DNA of 64,000 bases from the NCBI RefSeq assembly GCF_043641665.1, contig NC_092189.1:13918833-13982832 (forward strand), read 5' to 3'. The notes below the pieces were generated by a model. That model did not search any database. It was not told the origin of the DNA and saw only the letters and a program-made list of their open reading frames with translations. The position numbers were made by a program, and so were the translations under genes. Source of the DNA: Enoplosus armatus. Taxonomy: Eukaryota; Chordata; Actinopteri; Centrarchiformes; Enoplosidae. Each line of letters opens with the position of its first letter. Position 1 is the first letter of the stretch. Positions 61,001 to 64,000 of this stretch are shown here, one piece after another.

Positions 61001-63509
61001 GGCAACACCTCATCCAGTTTATTGGTGCACGTTTCCATGGCAACATTAACAAAACACTCTAGGGAGATCTGTGTCCAAGTCAAATTATTTTCAGAACACT
61101 AATTTTTCTTTCCTTCAAAAAGGAGTTTTAGTATTAAAGTTCTGCTTTACTGTTGTTTTCTGAGTTGCGTGTGACACAATGATGCATATTATAACCTTTT
61201 CATTATAGTTGAACGTTAAAGGGCAGCTAAATAAAAAAAAATAATGAAGCTATACTTTCAAACCTGTTGGAGCAGTCCAGACACGAAGAAAATTGACTGA
61301 TTAGTTACTTAAATATTCAGTTCTTCAATAGTATTCACAATTGTTTGCCAATAAAAGAGTGTCTGTAGTAGCTTCTGTTCTGCTTCCATTTGGCAGTGTT
61401 TATTTCAGAACACTTTCTGAATCGCAGACACGTGATAATGTTGAATATGTCCATATTCCAAACAAGTATCTACTAGTGTATAAAACAGTTCAGTAGAGTT
61501 TCCAGGAGGTTTTGATGTCATCAGTTGCTATACTAAACCAGAGTAGTTTACTAAACTAGTGTAACAGCAGACTGTAAAGCTTGATAACACTCACCACCAC
61601 AGAAAGAGATTCCAACCAGGCCCAGACTCAGACACATGGGGATAGAGATCTTCAGATGGTCCCACTCAGCAGCATTATCTCCAGTCCACACAGCACCTAC
61701 AGACACAAACACATACACACTTTAACACTCAAGGTCATGTGCTCATAATAGCCTGACACAAAAGGTCTAGCACACAACCCAACAGTGTTAGAAGAGGGTT
61801 AAACGGGTTTTCATTAAAACAATACACAGGCTTTGGTTACAGTGTAATAGATTTAGTTTTTTAGTATGCTTTAAATTTAGTTTCATTTAAGAACTACAGA
61901 GGTCGCAGGTAGAATGAAAACGTAAAAGCAGTAAAGGGCTCACCGTAGCGCTGTGACCCAGCAAAGAAGGCTCTGGTCAGGACAAATGGTCGCTCAGTTC
62001 CTCCTGACCTCTGGATCAGACCCTCCGCTGTGGCCATTTGCTGCAGGTTGTACACAGCATGATCATTTTTACACATATCTAAGTTTTAGAGCAATTTGTG
62101 AGCTATGACGATGAAATTAAAATCATAATGTCCCATATTTCATTCCCACTGCTGGAAACTTGTCGCTGAACGTCAAGGAAAAGTGTAGAGATATATTTTC
62201 ACCAAAGTTTAATGGCTGCGGGTCATTTTATTCTGCCAATACATTGATTTGTGTTCAGGACTGTGTTGTATTGGTTTCTGCGTGTACTCACCACATAGAA
62301 ACCATACATGTTGTGCACGTCGCGGTGCTCCCAGACTCCGTGCATTGCGTCCTTGTGCATTGTGACCTCTGGCCCGTTAAAGACCGACGGCTCATTCATG
62401 TCGTTCCATGTATACAGGTTCTCCATGGAACCCTGGAGAGTGGACAGAGATTGTGGATGTAAGTCTCGAGGCCAGACCAACCATATTATGAAAAATGTGC
62501 CATTTGAAATCCATAAACAGATTTGATTCATAAATAAATCCTTTCCAATGTCTAAAAATTGTTGCCAATAACAGAAAACTGGGGTTGTAGTTGGCAGGTG
62601 AGAAGATGCTAATAACACTGGTTGCTTGTGACATTTCCCAGTTAAACAAAAAGGATTTTAAAAAGGCTTTTGTCCTTTCTTATGAAAAGCTGGCGCACAG
62701 CAACAGCCAACATGCTAAAATCTTCAGTATCTCATAGATTAGTGACTGTTTGTCTTCAGCTGAACAACAGAGAGAGAAGTGTCCTCAGGACTCACCTCAT
62801 ACTGATCGTAGGCGAACATGCTGGCCCACCAGGCCCTCATGTCTGCACGGGTGAAGTCTGGATAGCCCGCACTACCTGAAGGACATGATCCGTCCCAATG
62901 AGAAAGAGGAAGGACAGGCAGGAATGTGAGAGTGTGATCTTCATTATGACTATGATTTGTCTCAGTGAAGATCCTGTTCACAAAGTATATTTACAAATGG
63001 ATTTACTATGATTGATGGTTGAGTCTCTTACCAGGCCAGCACCACCCCTCGTAGTCTCCACCGTCTTTATTCTTGATATAGAAACCTCGAGAGCGGATTT
63101 CATTATGGATCTTGTAGTTGCTGTCTACTTTGATATGAGGGTCCACAATGGCCACCATCTATAAAACAATAAATAAAAATTACAGTCTTTAAAGTGAAGA
63201 CTGGAGTAATTGTAAGTAATTGTCTTGACATTGTCTGCTGGTACAGTGATGTTGGATTATTTGTCATCTGTACCTTGCGTTTCTTGTCCACGAGACCCTG
63301 CAGCATTTCCTTTGGTGTTGCAAACTTGTGCGGATCCCAGGTGAAGTAGCGCTTGCCATCTGTGTGCTCGATATCGAGCCAGATAAAGTCATAGGGGATG
63401 TCGTGCTCGTCAAAGCCCGCATCCACTGTCTGCACGTCTTCCTGGTCGTTGTAGTTCCAGCGGCACTGGTGGTAGGCCAGAGCAGCTAGGGGAGGGAAGG
63501 ACTGGGTGC
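58004..63509 (-). CDS. ganab: Neutral alpha-glucosidase AB, glucosidase II alpha subunit (C-terminal part)
   Basis: Fourteen exons on the minus strand join in phase to give 558 C-terminal residues: 63509-63274, 63158-63032, 62875-62796, 62432-62292, 62040-61944, 61696-61595, 60806-60563, 60342-60278, 59956-59880, 59727-59653, 59567-59454, 59339-59230, 58859-58759 and 58113-58004. The 5' exons lie beyond 63.5 kb, mostly past the edge. Glucosidase II trims the inner glucoses from N-glycans in the ER lumen, controlling calnexin binding. GH31 features: [29 protein letters not shown], nucleophile Asp in [10 protein letters not shown], acid/base Asp in [19 protein letters not shown], and the distal beta domain [13 protein letters not shown] with [13 protein letters not shown] is the alternative; the nearby ubxn1 and ttc9c, as in human 11q12, favour GANAB. 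Confidence 0.92.
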
Positions 63510-64000
63510 CTGTGGGACGACGCGAGGAGAGAAGCTTTCAGTGGGCCACACAGATACCCACACTGGTATCAGGTAGTAAAACATGTTCAAACCTCATTGT
63601 CACCTTATCTTTGGTGGATACTGGGGGAAATAACAAGGCAAACTTTTATTTTATGCCTTTGTGTTAAATGTCTGAACCACTGTAGCGCTTTCGTGAATTC
63701 AATTCTGTTCATAATTAACTACAAACCTGATTAAGGTGAAAGAGTGGGGTTTAAATTAATGAATTAATTGAATCTCTTCATTAAAAGTTTCACAGTTCTT
63801 GAATTTGCACAGTGAACATAATTAAGTAGTTGGTCTAATTTAAAAATGTGTCAAATAGTCCCTCAAACTGTTCCTCTGCAGATGAAGACGAGCCATGAAA
63901 GATCTCTTGATATCAATGTCTTTTTAAGACAAAAACATTTGTAAATATTTTTGTGATGCCATAGAAGGATTAGCATTCAGCAGTAATGATTACCTCTTTA

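Noticed and set aside
63987..64000. Possible further ganab exon at the window edge (minus-strand TAAAGAG then GTAATC)
   Set aside because: Only seven bases before the edge are visible, so neither phase nor homology can be tested.

Overview
The window looks like ordinary nuclear DNA from a ray-finned fish, most likely a percomorph teleost. The grounds are intron-rich vertebrate genes with GT-AG splice sites, abundant (CA)n/(GT)n microsatellites, and several short dispersed repeats typical of percomorph genomes. I see no prokaryotic operon, phage, CRISPR array or complete autonomous transposon. Gene models were built by reading exons, splice sites and reading phase by eye; every model given here keeps phase across all its joins.

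Layout, left to right: (1) 3' half of a choline-transporter-like SLC5 gene (slc5a7-like, +, 256-2102). (2) ttc9c (+, 4167-5729). (3) A divergent Dapper/Dact-family gene (-, 7211-17034), tail-to-tail with ttc9c, with a probable second promoter and first exon near 12.53 kb. (4) map1lc3c (+, 19784-20548), compact and with a clear TATA box. (5) An EHD1-type membrane-remodelling ATPase gene (-, 24737-37738) whose introns carry most of the repeats. (6) ubxn1 (+, 42722-45795). (7) prpf39 (-, 48375-55751). (8) 3' two thirds of ganab (-, 58004-63509, continuing past the right edge).

The genes do not form one pathway. From general knowledge, ttc9c, ubxn1, ganab and EHD1 have human counterparts on chromosome 11q12-q13, so this looks like a conserved vertebrate neighbourhood. 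The choline transporter, the Dact-like gene, map1lc3c and prpf39 have relatives elsewhere in human. Shared cellular themes are membrane traffic and protein quality control: EHD1 (endosomal recycling), LC3C (autophagy), UBXN1 (p97/ubiquitin), and glucosidase II alpha (ER glycoprotein folding).

The best candidates for something little described are: the Dact-like gene, which keeps the Dact signature blocks but lacks the usual C-terminal PDZ ligand and has no visible leucine-zipper exon; its apparent alternative first exon, an ATG spliced directly in phase; a MITE-like repeat family present as an inverted pair; repeats abutting EHD1 splice sites; and a CA repeat beside a 5' splice site in prpf39, itself a splicing-factor gene. 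I found no convincing new multi-gene system.
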